Notes: generated by a model not told the origin, from the sequence alone. A stretch of 64,000 nucleotides of DNA from Beaufortia kweichowensis (GCA_019155185.1 CM032804.1:5118492-5182491); one strand, 5' to 3'; shown: positions 51,201 to 63,858, counted from the stretch's first letter. Numbers and translations: made by a program.

Positions 51201-53539
51201 GTTTATCTTCATAAGAACGGAGAAATAAGAAATAAGTACTTATTTTTCTATTTATATTAGGCTGGTTTATAGTTCACTGACTCCAACTGAATGCTTTCTT
51301 AGAGGGTGTTTATAAGATGTGATTTTGCATTCAACAGAATGGAGCAAAATGTGTTTTTTTAAAAACTGTACTATTTCAAAATGGAAATAAAATAATACAT
51401 TTTAAAGTGGGATGGCTAATATACTAATCAGTTATAATAACGACCCATCCCTAATCTGCATAAAAGTAACAAAAAAGGAAAAAATCAAAGCATGCACAAT
51501 ACAATGAAACCTGCCTGCAAGAGAAAACCTTTGGCTCAGCAAACTAGCTATTAAACATGCAAACATTTTCAACAACATGAAAAGTGCTTCAGATCTCCTG
51601 TATCTCTACCTTTAAAATGGGGGTAGCAGAAATTAGTGCTATCATGTACTATCAGTAGCTAATCTTAATGGCTCCTCTCTGATCACATCAGATGCCATCA
51701 GTAAACTTCCCCAAGGCAAATGTAAAAACAATTTAGAGATTAGGAGGAGTGGGCGCATAAGCAGAAAACACACAGAAAAGAGAAAAATAACAGAGGTCGT
51801 CTCTATCTGCATAATATTGAGACATCCAAAGACACGTGAGCTCAGAAAGCACATGATCCGATCTCAATGATAAGTCAGAGACGGCTGAATACAGAGACTC
51901 CCTGTACAATGGGATTGTTCATGAAAGAGAGAGATTTACTTAGACAAAACATAGTGACTCATGTATTGTTTTCAGTCCTTTGCTTTATGAGATTTACTAG
52001 TCTGCAAATGTTACAGTTAAATGTTGAACATAAGTGTGGCGATAACTGGTGGTTTGTAAAAAAGCTGTTTTTACAAGAAAGGCCAGTTGCTGTTACTTAT
52101 TCATCACTAACGCCAACATGCCTCAGGCACTCATCTCACGCACATTCTGGGACACATTTTCACTCCTTTTCCCGTTAACTACAAGCTGTGAGTCAAACCA
52201 CTGTTATTAGACACAAGCATCTTAGATAGACATGCTTACAGGGAAATGGCCCAAGAATAATCCCTCAGGATTCTGTTTTGTGGTCAAACAGATGCCTAAA
52301 AACACATTTTTTATGACTAGCACAGCACTTTAAAACAAAAATAATTGCTCTGATAAATAAGTGAAAACATGTCAAATGGCTGAAGTCAACATACCAAAAG
52401 ATTGGGCCGTTGTCCAAAAGCTTTAATTGAACAATTTCATCGCCTGATGAAATACAAAGCACAGAATGTGATGTAGAAGCTGAAACGTCTGGCCGTGTGA
52501 GATGATTCATGTACATGTGATGTGAGGTTACCATAAAAACCTGACACTGTCTGCTTGCTAATTCATAGTTTTGAAAAAGTATGTAGGTTAAAATTGCATT
52601 CGTCTGTTTAGGCCTATAATTTGTGACGAGCTCTTTTGTTGCTACTTTGACAAGTGTGTATTACAGCAAGGAAGTGTCAAGGTTAGTAAATAAGGCCTTT
52701 TAAGGGATAGTTCACTCAAACAAATGCTGTTATCTTTTATTCACCCGCATGTCATTAAAAATCTGTATGTGACTCTTTCTTCTGTGAAACACAAAAATAT
52801 TTGATCAAATGTTTCAGTGGTTTTGTGCCATGTGTGAAAGTCAATGGGAATCAAATGTCATTTTGATACCAACATTTTACAAAATATATTCTTTTGTGTT
52901 ATGCAGAAGAAAATCATACAAGTTTGGAATGACATAAAAGTAAATAAATTTGTATTTTTGCGTTAACTATTCCTTTATATAATATTTATATAAGTAGAAT
53001 TAACCAGTTTTTGTGTCTGGTTAAGTGTCTCAATTTGTCTAAAGTTTAATTCTTCTACCCATCAATCAAGTTTATTATAATAAACTTTATTAAACTTAAA
53101 ATTTATATATTTACATTAAAACAAATCACCAACCAAAACAGACATTAATGACGTCAGAGGCAACGCTAAACAACTAACGCAAACTGTCAAAAACAAAGTG
53201 ATGATAGCGCGTTGATACCTTGATGATGTTCTCAAAGATCGTGTCCCTGAAGTCGAGCAGCGCTTTCTGGTCAAACTCCCTGCCGTGGATAATCCTCATC
53301 TGTTTGAGGAATGTGGATTTGCCGCTCTCTCCGGCTCCCAGCAGCAGGATCTTCACCAGCCGCCGCACCGCGCGTCTCTCGCGCGCGAGCATGGCGTCGA
53401 TCTCGCGACTGCGCCGCTTCGCCTCGCGCTCCTGGTTGACATCGCGCTCGCGGGCTCGTTCTTTCCCGTTACTCCTGTCATCGTGCGCGGCCTCAGCGGG
53501 CAGCAGACACCGGCTCAGGGTGCGCACCACGCCAGCCAT
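33201..53539 (-). CDS. gna12: guanine nucleotide-binding protein subunit alpha-12
   Basis: G-alpha-12 couples receptors to RhoGEFs and so to RhoA at the plasma membrane. Four exons, all GT-AG and all joined in phase 0, give 385 residues (human 381): 53219-53539 (residues 1-107), 45535-45750 (108-179), 34308-34358 (180-196) and 33201-33770 (197-385). Seen in the protein: Cys11, which matches the palmitoylated N-terminal Cys of the family; the P loop G-A-G-E-S-G-K-S at 68-75; the helical domain in exon 2; the switch I arginine R209 and threonine T212; D-V-G-G-Q at 231-235 with the catalytic Gln235; N-K-M-D at 300-303; and T-T-A-I-D-T at 355-360. The C terminus D-I-M-L-Q identifies the 12 class and its receptor contact. 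Switch regions read as in the human protein, so activity is expected. Introns are about 7.5, 11.2 and 0.5 kb. G12 rather than G13 is supported by the arginine-rich N-terminal exon and the neighbouring card11. Confidence 0.96.
36100..36281. repeat. MITE remnant in gna12 intron 2
   Basis: The right end reads tggtccgaactattccttta, and tgtgttcaactgaagaa lies inside. These are diverged pieces of the agggatagttcac palindromic family seen intact at 52701-52977. Confidence 0.45.
38135..38202 (+). repeat. SINE/LINE 3' tail in gna12 intron 2
   Basis: Near-identical to the copy at 26550-26609 (gtaagtcgctttggataaaa and onward) and ends in a taaatgtaaatgtaaa simple tail, the expected 3' end of a retroposon insertion. 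Confidence 0.75.
39942..40020 (+). repeat. interspersed repeat end fragment
   Basis: The text aattcagttcaaatcaaatt followed by tatgtatatagcacattttac resembles a common fish repeat end (normally ttcaaatttatttgtatagc). Only a short diverged piece is present. Confidence 0.4.
42929..43138. repeat. palindromic MITE-like hairpin in gna12 intron 2
   Basis: The left arm (taatctttaaatacacattt and onward to about 43004) and the right arm (about 43050 to aatgtgtatttaaggatta) are imperfect inverted copies over roughly 75 bases. The outer 20 bases match best. No coding potential. It fits a small non-autonomous DNA transposon with long inverted repeats. Confidence 0.65.
47013..47249. mobile_element. palindromic MITE, diverged copy
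   Basis: Starts aatgggacagttcacccc, contains cttcttttgtgttccacag near the far end and closes with gaaaactatcacttt. This is the same architecture as the element at 52701-52977, with more substitutions. Confidence 0.6.
49905..50010 (+). repeat. dispersed repeat, copy 3
   Basis: Shares gatttcaatctttgac, a tactca segment and an acagaat-ttctttacat segment with the second half of the repeat at 9125-9290. Diverged and truncated. Confidence 0.45.
50460..50580. repeat. possible SINE remnant
   Basis: A tail-like tttttatccaaagcaactga lies next to a B-box-like ggattcaaactcaggatg. Both are diverged, so this is a tentative decayed tRNA-derived SINE. Confidence 0.3.
52701..52977. mobile_element. palindromic MITE, best-preserved copy
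   Basis: The element begins aagggatagttcactcaaac and ends ttgcgttaactattccttta, with matching inner pairs (atctgtatgtgactctttct against agaagaaaatcatacaagtt). It is an abundant cyprinid family with no protein and near full-length inverted repeats. Other copies in the window are at 2984-3076, 14154, 36100 and 47013. Confidence 0.75.
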
Positions 53540-54060
53540 CCTGTACAGCTTCAGCACGGTTAGTGACCACCTGATGTATTCATTCAAGCTCCAGAGGACT
53601 TTGTGAAGTTCGTGTTTTGCTTGAAAAGCTACATAGAATAAAGCGTTTATCTGCTCAAGCAAACACTCAGAAACAGATTAACTTGCATTTTCTTTTTTGT
53701 AAAGACACATCTGAAATAAACCAACAGGAGGTCCTTCCCCGCAAAGCGACCACTTTTGTCCGGCCAAAGTTCTCTAGGAAATCAGTTGCCTACCAAACAA
53801 ATCCGTTTTTTACGACAATGCAAAAAAAACCAAACGGTAAAATAGTTCGCTAAATGTTATTCAGCTCAAAAGCGTATTCCTCAATAGGTTGAAGGCAAAG
53901 CGAGTCCCAAAAGTTCATTCTGAAGGAGCGTCAGTAACTTTGTGATGTTTCTTCAGTCTTGGGAACTGTGGGAAGTTTCTTATCGGACTCACTGACGCCC
54001 CTCGTGCTGTTAAGCCCGGAGCCGTTAGGGGGCGCCACAGGCTCAATGGGCGTTTATCAC
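53540..54060 (-). promoter_or_regulatory. gna12: gna12 5' UTR and CpG-rich promoter
   Basis: Exon 1 and its upstream sequence form the most CpG-rich patch in the window, with GC boxes such as gggagggggattcc near 54062. The leader upstream of the ATG is not interrupted by an obvious acceptor for at least 300 bases, so exon 1 probably contains both leader and start codon. The start site is not resolved. Confidence 0.4.
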
Positions 54061-54410
54061 GGGAGGGGGATTCCAGTGTCAGCAGTGTCATTGTACTACA
54101 GTGGCTTCATGCTGTGTCTCATGCACTATTGTCTGTGAGGCAGTGCTTGTCCAAACTTCTCATATAACCTGGCAAAATACAATGAGAGAACGGATATTGT
54201 ATTGTCTGAACAGTTTGCTTTAGAGATGGACATATTATATGGAGATGTTTAAGAAGAGGCTGTACTCACTGGGAATTTTAATGACTATAGAGACTTTTTG
54301 TCATATTTCCTCATCACTATATAAAGGGACCCACACAGACCACTGGGTGAGCACCACCTGCTGGTCCCACTAACATCTTTCACTGGTAATTGTACATGGG
54401 TTGGTTTTCT

Positions 54411-54480
54411 TTTAGGCCAGTTAGCACAACACTTACAGGGTCATGGGTTTGATTTCCAGGTGAAACAGTCTGCCAGATGC
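54411..54480 (+). repeat. possible tRNA-derived SINE remnant
   Basis: The text gttagcacaacacttacagg followed by gtcatgggtttgatttccagg looks like a decayed A-box to B-box interval. No cloverleaf is intact. Confidence 0.3.
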
Positions 54481-55109
54481 ATACGTGTACATGTTTCCGT
54501 TTGATTGAATTATTGCAGCTAACTATTTGTATTGCAAATTAATACATTAGAACATTTGTACATTTCTTTAAAACCAATACAGTAATTTTTTAGAGCAACT
54601 GTTGTTCAGCTATTATTATTGATGGTAAAGTAATCTTTGGGTAACACAGCAGGTGATGAAAGTCACAAGCACAGCAGTGCATCTTTAATTGACCTGAGCT
54701 GAGTGGTCACCTAGAAGCAGCTCACTCACAGATATTTCCACTTTCCAGTCATTTGAAGTGCTGTCCTGTAGGGAGAGAGCCATCACTAAAGTAGTCTGTT
54801 TGGAGCAGAGTGAATTTTGTTCAAATAAACCTGCTTCCCAAAATGAGCTATTAAAGTCAGTTCCCGCAGAAATTCCACTGAAATGTTTTTAAGTAGTTTG
54901 ATGGGAGATATAACAGCCTGTTGGAGGAGGTGGACTGTGGAGATTCCACAATGCTTTTATTGGACCTCCAGCAGATTGTTTTGAAATCTTCAGTTAAATG
55001 TGTGCTGAAGATTTCAGAGGGAGAAAATTTCATGCTGGATTTAATTCAGGACCTGCCCACATATAAAAGAATACCTTCATTTTGGTTCCTGGTTAACTGT
55101 TTTTCATTT

Positions 55110-55470
55110 TTTGTGTATGTATGGGCAATTCCATGCAAATGTCAACCGTACCATGAAAAAATAGATTTTTACCAACGGTTTTCCCCATACTGATAGTTCA
55201 GATGTCAGTATTTGATTGTTTTAATATGATTTTTTCCAAAGTCGGAATTGTCACATCCATAACGGTCCATTTTCCTCATAAATGCACACATAAAAATAAA
55301 ATAACTATTTTATGTTTTTTTGAGTCATCTCTTCTCTATTTGTTGGGTATTATTGCTTAGGGTTTGTGTATTTTAATTCACAGAAATCCTACAAAGTATG
55401 TTGCCTTTCAAAAACGTGTATCCTTTTTTATCACATTTAAAACATGTATATTTTCCACATCTTAGCAGGG
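55110..55470. repeat. copy of the palindromic element at 21190-21890
   Basis: Shares gcaaatgtcaaccgtaccat, agaaatcctacaaagtatgt and caaaaacgtgtatcc with the right half of the 21190-21890 element. It appears to be a partial or diverged copy. Confidence 0.55.
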
Positions 55471-58400
55471 GGTTAATGAAAATATAAACAGATGGTTTAA
55501 AATATTGTTAATAAATACATGCTCTGAGAATTTATTTGTCATAAATTTTACTCCTGGAATTGCCCCAGTAGTCTATTTTGGGAGACCTGTTTCCATTTAG
55601 TACTCGTGAAAATTTAAGAGAATGGATACAAATAAACATTATGATAGAAAGATCTAAGTAAATATCTCTTATTTGGTTTTATTTAGTAAAATTGACAAAA
55701 AAGTATTTTTAGGTATTGATGCTTTAGAATATTCCAAAAAGTAGAAATGTATCAACATACTTTATTTCACAAATGTACACAATAGCCACAGAGAGACAGA
55801 GACATGTTCCTCAAGTTGCCCCAGCTAAAAACCCAACACATCAGTTGATTCAGCAGAGGGCAGTGTTAACCTGCGCTTACTTTTGTATATGTATATGTCC
55901 TTTAAAGCTTATTTTCCTCATGCATACATCGCTTGTTATTATGAAAATGAGCTCCGTCTGCTAGATTTATGAATGTAAACCAGAGAAAGAAAAGCAAAAT
56001 GTACAGCCCCACTCACAGGTAAAACAGCATATAATGAGCACATTCATCAAAACTCCTTGTCGAAGAAGAAATGTGTGGTCATTAGTGAGGCTTTTTGCTA
56101 TTATCCTGTCTTGTGACCTTTTAATCACACAGCAAAATATAATAAATATACTGTCAACAATATTCTAAAATCTTTTCATATTTAAATGTTAAATGAAATG
56201 CCCAGCATAATGACAAAGCACCACAAAATCCATTACCTCATTAAAACCACAGGGCAAAAAAGACTAATTTTGTGCCACTGACCACTAACATGAAAAAATA
56301 ATTAGCATATAAATAGTGACTTTTTATTTCTTCTCCGGGTAGATTATTCAATGCCAATCATGTCTTAGGGAAAAACTGATTACCGTTGGCCAATGCAGAG
56401 TTCTTAAACCTGTTTGTGGAGTTGATGTGCACAAGGAAAACATTTAATGGAAAAGCTTTCAAGTTGATTTTCAAGCAGGAGGTTAATTGGACTGGGTTTT
56501 TGGAAGAAAGATGAAATCAACATTCATGCGAAACACAGCTGAAGAGGCTTTTAGAGAGCAACACGACCATGATTACACATTTTGATCACCAAATCAGAAA
56601 GCAACACACAAATATACAAATATCTGTTCTTCTCATTGGCTAAATTGCACTTCATAGCAGTCATGTGGAGAGTGTTGATGCAGGTTAAATCTTAAAATAA
56701 CCGTTACTGCCATCTGTAGTTTGTTTTGCTTTGAAGCCGAGTCAGAAAGAAATTTCTTGGATTTCTGGCGTTATATAATCATTTATCTTGTTATATTCAT
56801 ATGTTGACTGTACAGTACAGACTTAGTTAATATAAAGTTATTAACACCTTGTTTTGTGTGACTGCATGTTATTACAGCCAATATCTATACCATATCTTAA
56901 ACAAAGCAACTCAGGGAGATTTGCATATGGCAAATGTATTTGACAAGGGATTCAGAAAATAAAACAGTCAGAAACCATCAGTATGCGATTCAAAACTTCG
57001 TCCGGCCTAATTATATGAGATAAGAATACGCTAAACCCAGCGGGCGTGTGGTCTCTGTGGACTGTGGCTGGAAACACAGATTCGTATTAAAGTGTGTAAT
57101 TATAGAAATAAAGCAGCACATAATGAAATGCTTGCCACTGATACTAGCACAATCATTCTCATACATAAACAAGTGAAAGTGACATTAATAGAGGTCTGTT
57201 TGCGTTCACAATCCATACTTGACAATCACAATGAAAAACAGGGAACGGTCTGCTTGATTAACAACCCCATGTTGTATCCCAAGACAGAAAGAAGGAATAC
57301 AGTTGTAAAACTGATACGAATTGTATTTCACCAAGCAGCGCTTAATAGATTAATTCTGAAGTGATAATATTAACACAAAGAAGTTGCATGCTGTTAATGG
57401 TCCCTTCATTGCGATGAACTCATTTAAATTGAAGAACCTCTTGTTACTGTCTTGTCTCCATAAAACGCATTAAACACCTTCTATGGGGTGCAGCTTATGA
57501 GCAAAGGTTTTCTAATCAAAGCAATGATCTTGAAAATGTGTTTTTGTAAACAATTGTAAAAGTTTTCCACACATTTGAAAACGTATTTAACCGTGCGGAA
57601 AACATATTTATCTGTGCTTTGCCAAGAAAGGGAAGCCATTTGCTTCTCAGAACAAAGGACGAGTGGGATCTGATTGCTTAAGAAGAAGTCGTGGGTGATT
57701 TAGGGTGCGTTACTGCTCAGCATTAAAGTACGGTGTTGCACGGGAGGTACAGATGGTCTAGGCACAAAACTTTTGATCTCTGTGACAGACATACTCAGTC
57801 ACAGAGTCTATTATGACATTTCAGCTCCAGCACTCCTTATACATTGACTGATGGATGCAGGGACCGCCAGATTTAACAGATTGCTAAACCATCTGCCCTA
57901 GTAAAGTGAGACGTGCAACACTTCCTGTAGCTGTATGAGAAAGGCATTAAAGAAAAGCTTGATTGGTGCGTGCATATGGTAGACTGGATATTCCCCCCAT
58001 TGTGGTTTTTAATAGCTGTACTGATGATAAGAAATCCAAATCATTTACCTAATGCTGTGGGTCACAACAGTATAATGCACTGCCACCGAGCAGGTCCATG
58101 CACAAACAAGAATTGTTTGCTCAAGACATTTCAGACATAATGCATTTACATTGATGTGCAAATTGTATTTCATATCTTGCTTCCTCCTTTATGCAGTAAT
58201 CTTAAAAGCAGTAAACAATAATCTGACATATTAGAAAGCAAGCAGAGGACTTAGTTGTGCAAAACAAAAAATGCCAATCACTAAAGAAAATAACAGCTTA
58301 GTTGGATACAATCTCATATGAGGTATTATATTAAATGTTTACTTGTTTTAGTAAACAGAGAGAGATACGAAAGCCGCTCGAGTGGTATTTACAATCACAG

Positions 58401-58766
58401 TGGAAAGTTGGTTTACTGTCAGAGTTGTTGTCTGCAAGTGACGCTACTCTGAAAGGAACCACTACCACCACATAAAGACGTCTGCTGTCAGGGAGCAACT
58501 GAAATTTCCACTGCGCTGCTTATGACACACACTGTCCAGGATTTCTCCTCACTTCAAACCTTTATTTGTACTGTTTTTCAGTTTTCATTTCAACAGCAAA
58601 GATGTGTCACTTTCTTTCTAAAGCACAGTATGAATGATTCGCAAAGATCTACAGCAAGCGCATCTAGTTTTACCCCAAATCTTTGTATGAGATCTCAGCT
58701 TTATACATCAAATTCCAGAAAACAAACACTGAAGCTCAGAATCATTTAATATAAAACACAGCATAC

Positions 58767-58772
58767 TTTATT
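58767..58772 (-). terminator. candidate card11 polyadenylation signal
   Basis: Plus-strand TTTATT gives AATAAA on the minus strand, about 1.25 kb beyond the card11 stop. Other hexamers are possible. Confidence 0.4.
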
Positions 58773-60016
58773 GTTTCAGCAACATAAAATACTTTTCCCT
58801 GTCTTTTATAGAATAATATATGTACATACAGAAAACAACGATGAGTTCAGGGATCTTTATCTCATTGCAACTTTTTGGGGGGAGACGACGAACATAAAAA
58901 AAGTACTGACATTAATAATTACACATTTACAAAAGTTCCTATCCTGTATATTTTAAGGACCAATAAACACTGTTGTCTGCATGTGGAGCTCAGAAAATTA
59001 CCTTGTGGATAACAACCTAAACAATAAATATACTATATACATGTGTATACTGTATGTTTAAATCTCAGAGCGTAATTGACATGACACGTCAATCAGTAAC
59101 AGCAGTGTACTGCAGTATGACATGCTACAATTTTTCTATTTTAAACTGATATCAACAATTTAGATTTTGGTTATACATTCAGAAATAGCTCTCGCACATA
59201 GACATCTCTATGATGATAACATCTAAAGATGTATGCCTGCTTTCAGAACACTGTGACAGCAACAACATAAAAAAACATCTTAAAAGAAACCTCTGAATGC
59301 CAATATGAAAAACAAAGCTTTACAAGATGTAAATTACAGTTATAAGCTCATAAGGAATACAATTTAATGCCATTCAGCTACAGTAGGCATAATTTACAAC
59401 TTGGACAAGTACAATGCTTGGTAGCAGCTAAAACAGACCTGGAGATACAGAAGAAACACTTTTGTTTTTTTGTGTGACTGAGGCTAACAGTAACATTCAG
59501 AAAAACACATTCTTAATAACATACGGTGAGTTAAAATAAATATGTGAGTACTAAATGAAGACAATAATAAACTTAATGTGACAATAATGATTAACTACAG
59601 CTACTGTATAAAAGCATCAGATTCAATGTACAGTTATTCACAAAATAATTGTGGTTAGTTACAGAACTGAAGCAAAATGCAGCTGGCAGTGCTATACTAT
59701 TATCGTGTTTTACAGATTGAATCTTTGGAAGGTTATATTAACAAAGGCTTTGCTTCAGGAGAGTAACAGATAAGAAGCTTTAAGGTGAGAACATTCACAC
59801 CGCTTTAAATACCTACATGGTACAATTCCTTGTCAGCAGAGAGAAACACAGCTCTGCGGCCTTCAACAGAGTCACTTCCTGTTTCTGCGTGACATGATTT
59901 CCCCCATAACTGGAAGCAGTCAGAGTTTCAGTGCGCAGACACGACAAAAGCCACACGCACCGTTATCACAGACGCATCCTTATCTTGTGCTCCAGATTTG
60001 GTTATAACAGCCCACC
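58773..60016 (-). other. card11: probable card11 3' UTR
   Basis: Follows the card11 stop codon on the minus strand without any coding frame, up to the AATAAA at 58767-58772. The extent is inferred from the hexamer alone. Confidence 0.4.
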
Positions 60017-63000
60017 TTAAAGCAGATCCTGCTCGACCCACACCGTCTTCTTCTGCTCCTCGAAAATCTTGTCCTTGATGATCTTAAGAAGATCCTCCAC
60101 TCCACTCCAGGAGTCCGGCTCCACGCTGGCATACAAGCAGGGCAGAGTCTCCAGCTCTTTTTCTTTAGAGCGGCACATCTTCAAAAACTCCTCATCAGAG
60201 TCTACTTTTAGCGGCAGCCTTCTGCTTAAAGCAAACATATTCGACAACAGGGAAATTATAAGAGCTTGATTTAAAAAAAAAGAACATTTATTTCTTTTTA
60301 AAAGTAAACATGCATTATAAGATTTGTTTTATTTTTGCAAGACTAATATAAAAAGGCTGCTTGCCTTAATTTTTTTATGTTCCTTTCACAGATTTTAATG
60401 AAGATCACAATGGGGTAGATTTCTCTCCTCAGCAGGTCTTTCACACAGCTCAGATCTGCTTCCAGTAGACAGTGCTTGTTCTAAAAAACAGATAAATAAA
60501 GATTTCTCCTGAAGTAAAGAACAACAAAACTGTTTATTTGTAAGTGACACATTGAAAGATCACTAGGAGAAATGTTTATTATGACAATTTAAACATGAAA
60601 GAAATATCTCTGCTTGTTGTCGATGTTATACCTTCAACAAGGCATCTGTTCTTATGGCACACCTCTCCAACGTGTGATATTTGTGATGGAAAATAAAACT
60701 CATCTTCTGACACGTTATTATGTGAAAAAACAATAAGCTGCCTCACGTTTACCCACATGATAAAACCCCAACAATCAGACTGCATCCACAGGCACCATTA
60801 GACATCAGCCACTGTCTGTCTCTGCTTCTCCTTTCAGCTACGCAACAGACTAAGAGCTTGGCAAGAGAAGGCCGATTCTTATTTTCAATTCTGCTTCCTG
60901 TCTCTATTTGTAAAGAGCAGGATCATTCACGATAGAGAGGACGGGAGTAAAATACAAGTTCGAATTTGTATCGAGTACAACTCTTCCTGAAAGAATTTAC
61001 TCTATTGTAGCAGAATGCATGACCAACCAAAATGGTCTTTTTTAAGAAGACCCAGACCCAGGGTCATTTTTAAGACTGGGTTAATGTAATCCTGGATTAA
61101 CTTGTTCAGTGTTTCACATGATTTCTTTTACCATGGGATAGTAATTGACCCTGTTTACCCTCTCTGAGCAGTGCTTTCAAAATAACATTAGTGTAAAATA
61201 ATGCTCAATCCAGCTTTAAGGCATGATTTAAACTTGATGTTAATCCAGGGTTAAGATTAATGTGAGTATGTCTTTGGAAAAAGTTAAGCTCTTTCTAATG
61301 AGTTTCGATACTTCTTGGCATAGCAACGAATACATACAAATCTGACAACCCTCTCGAGTAAGCAGAAGAAATGACAGCACTTAAAAGCAAAAACATAATT
61401 TAGCTATTATTGAATTCTTTTGAAAAGAACATTTATTACTGTACCTTGAAAGCAACGGCTTCGATATTTTCTGGGGTGATGCATTCATATGTGCTTGCTT
61501 GCTTTTCTTTGGAATAAATGATGGGCTCTAGCTTCTGTTTCATGAGGAATTCATCTTTTGTCAGAATGTCTGCAAAGAAGATAAATTAATAGTGCTTGGA
61601 AGCAGGACTTTCAAAGAAAACAATGCTTATATCTAGGGATGAGAACAGTAAGGAATTGATAATACTGGCTTTGGTTTCAAGTTAACGTAATGTTTCTGAT
61701 TGTATAACCGTTAGTAGTACTTGTGAGGACGTCCTTCCCTATTATTATTAAAGTACCTTTCATTATGACCAAACTCTGTAATCAGCAAGGAGGAAATAGT
61801 ATCAGTAAATAAATCAGCTAAATTAAGAAGAATGCACATGTTCAGGCGTTGTTAAGGAACCAAACATTATAAAAATCATAATGTTACGTTTGTTTACAAA
61901 TACAGTGATTCACAACGCTAGTTCTCACTCAGTATACAGTAAATAATCGAATAGCCTAAATAAAACAATCTTTAATAATGTATTTTACATATTTTCCATT
62001 AGCCTGTTTTTAAAAATAGACTGAGTGGGTTGCTGCCTGTGACATCATACCTGACCTCATGGAACAGAGATTAAAAAAAAGGTTTCAAATCTTTCATTAA
62101 TATGTCCAACCTATCCACTGAGTTTTACCTGGTTTGCAGATATTGAATTCCATAGCACCTCCAAGATTGAGAAACTTCTGGACGATTGTCTTGGCCAAGA
62201 TGTTGGGCGTGAAGAAGACGGGTCTTTTGCGCTGGCATGGGTGTGGGGTCACTAGACTGTACGGTATGAGGTTTAAGCTCTTATTTAAGTCGCTCTCTGT
62301 GTCAGAAGAATCTGAAAGAACAAAGCCAGCTCATCCATCAGCCTTAAAAAGCAGTTTAACGCCATACGTCAAATGTAATTTGCCTTTTAGTACTAGCAAC
62401 TGCTGTGAAAGACACTCTGATTAAGGAAGTATGACATTCACCAGAAAGACTCCCCAGAAATAAACGGGGGGTTGCGATTCTTACCCTCAGGCCTCAATGT
62501 TTCAAAACCAGGTCTGGAAACAGATGATGGATTTCCTCCATTGACAATACGGACACGCTCACTGCTGTTCATCCTCTTGTACTTGTTATCTGCCCTGCTG
62601 ACAAACTGACACCAGGGATCTCTATTAATCTCAGCAGGGTTCATCTCTTTGCTATGTGCTGCATGACCTCAGCACCGCAGCGGCGGTGTGAGAAACTCAG
62701 GTGGTGTGTTACCTGTAATATCTGACAGATGAAGATGCTCGCTCTGGACAGCCGGGGACTAGATTTGGGGTCTGGTGATGGTGTGGGTTCTTCAGGCTGA
62801 AGAGTGTTCTGTGTGAACCGAAGAAAGCGAGATGTTTATTAAAGGGAACATATGGAAATGTGGCTCTTGTGAGATCAATACACGATGTAGACTAACATTA
62901 AAAATGCAAAAGCCCATTTTGCGATACAAAAGTTTTCAGGCTGCACGGTCAGCATAACAATTTGAGTAAAAACTGCAAAATGAACATGATTTTCAGCATA

Positions 63001-63858
63001 CAGTATCTTTGTATTTTGGACGCATTATTAATGCTTCATTTTACATTATAACATTTTATTAAACAACTAATTGTTAACACTTTACTATACGGTTGTATTT
63101 GTTAACTAGTTGACATGAACTAAGAACAATATTTCTACAGTTAATCATTACACAAATGTGACCCTGGACCACAAAACCAGTCATATGTTGCACGGGTATA
63201 TTTGTAGCAATAGTCAAAAATACATGGTAAGGGTAAAAATTGTTAATTTTTCTTTTATTAGGATTATATTTAAAGATCATGTTCCATGAATATATTTTGT
63301 AAATTTCCTACCGTAAATATATCAAAACTTTGCAGTGCAAAGGACTTCATCTGAACAACTTTAAAGGCGATTTTCTCAATATTTAGATTTTTTGCACCCT
63401 CAGATTCCAGATTTTCAAATAGTTGTATCTCGGCCACATATTGCCCTATCCTAACAAACCATACATCAATGGAAAGCTTAATTATTCATCTTTTAGGTGA
63501 TGTATAAATCTCAATTTTGAAATATTTACACTTGTGACTGGTTTTGTGGTCCATGGTCAGATATTTCTAACTAATTTATTTGTAAGGAAATTATTTTCAA
63601 AGTAAAGATAACATTATAGATGGACCCTAAAATGCTCTACATGTGTTTACATCTTCCCATATTTCATTTAATATCTAATTATTAATCTGCCTTCATGCTC
63701 TATACAGTTTTATGGAAACATATGAAAAGACCAAAGGTGAGGAAGTTACTCAGACAATCTAAAGCCAACTGACCCGAAGCCCACGTAGAGTGTCAATTTC
63801 CTCTCGACCTCCTCGACACATCAGCTTCTGTATCTTCACCAGGAGAAGCTGCTGGGCT
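60017..63858 (-). CDS. card11: caspase recruitment domain protein 11, C-terminal part
   Basis: CARD11 (CARMA1) is the MAGUK scaffold that, after PKC phosphorylation, gathers BCL10 and MALT1 to activate NF-kB below lymphocyte antigen receptors. Seven coding exons are visible and in phase: 63774-63858, 62713-62808, 62485-62605, 62129-62311, 61445-61569, 60365-60480 and 60017-60221. They give about 309 C-terminal residues; the N-terminal CARD, coiled coil, PDZ and most of the SH3 lie beyond the right edge. The start of the visible part ([14 protein letters not shown]) follows the SH3 region. [14 protein letters not shown] lies in the hook segment, and the guanylate-kinase-like domain runs from about R-P-V-F-F-T-P to the end (W-V-E-Q-D-L-L). 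The family GUK is not catalytic. The intron after 60365 begins GC, not GT (AAG then GCAAGC), an AG-GC donor of the known GC-AG class. Position next to gna12 matches human 7p22. Confidence 0.95.
61050..61265. repeat. possible small inverted-repeat element in a card11 intron
   Basis: The text ctgggttaatgtaatcctgg near the left and gttaatccagggttaa near the right are partly inverted copies around an AT-rich interior. This suggests a short MITE, not assigned to a family. Confidence 0.4.
63157..63561. mobile_element. non-autonomous DNA transposon, about 405 bp, in a card11 intron
   Basis: Starts tgtgaccctggaccacaaaa and ends gactggttttgtggtccatg, so the ends are inverted copies. The interior (atatcaaaactttgcagtgc, cagattccagattttcaaat) matches my memory of an abundant cyprinid repeat. 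It has no protein frame. Confidence 0.75.

Larger units (their letters stand above)
45751..53218 (-). other. gna12 intron 1, 7.5 kb
   Basis: Contains a MITE remnant at 47013-47249, a dispersed repeat at 49905-50010 and a well-preserved palindromic MITE at 52701-52977. No nested gene is recognised. Frames of up to 124 codons (for example around 49333) lack family features. Confidence 0.5.
54061..58766. other. intergenic region between card11 and gna12
   Basis: No gene recognised. It holds a B-box-like segment near 54440-54465 and a repeat copy at about 55110-55470. The rest is AT-rich sequence with scattered short frames of no visible family. Confidence 0.5.

Noticed and set aside
53220..53606. 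128-codon and 92-codon frames antisense to gna12 exon 1
   Set aside because: They are by-products of the GC-rich exon; composition is arginine and serine rich with no domain.
62629..62644. ATG-initiated start for the card11 exon at 62644
   Set aside because: A proper acceptor at 62605 joins Q-I-L-Q to F-V-S-R in frame, as in the family, so the upstream Met frame is intron.
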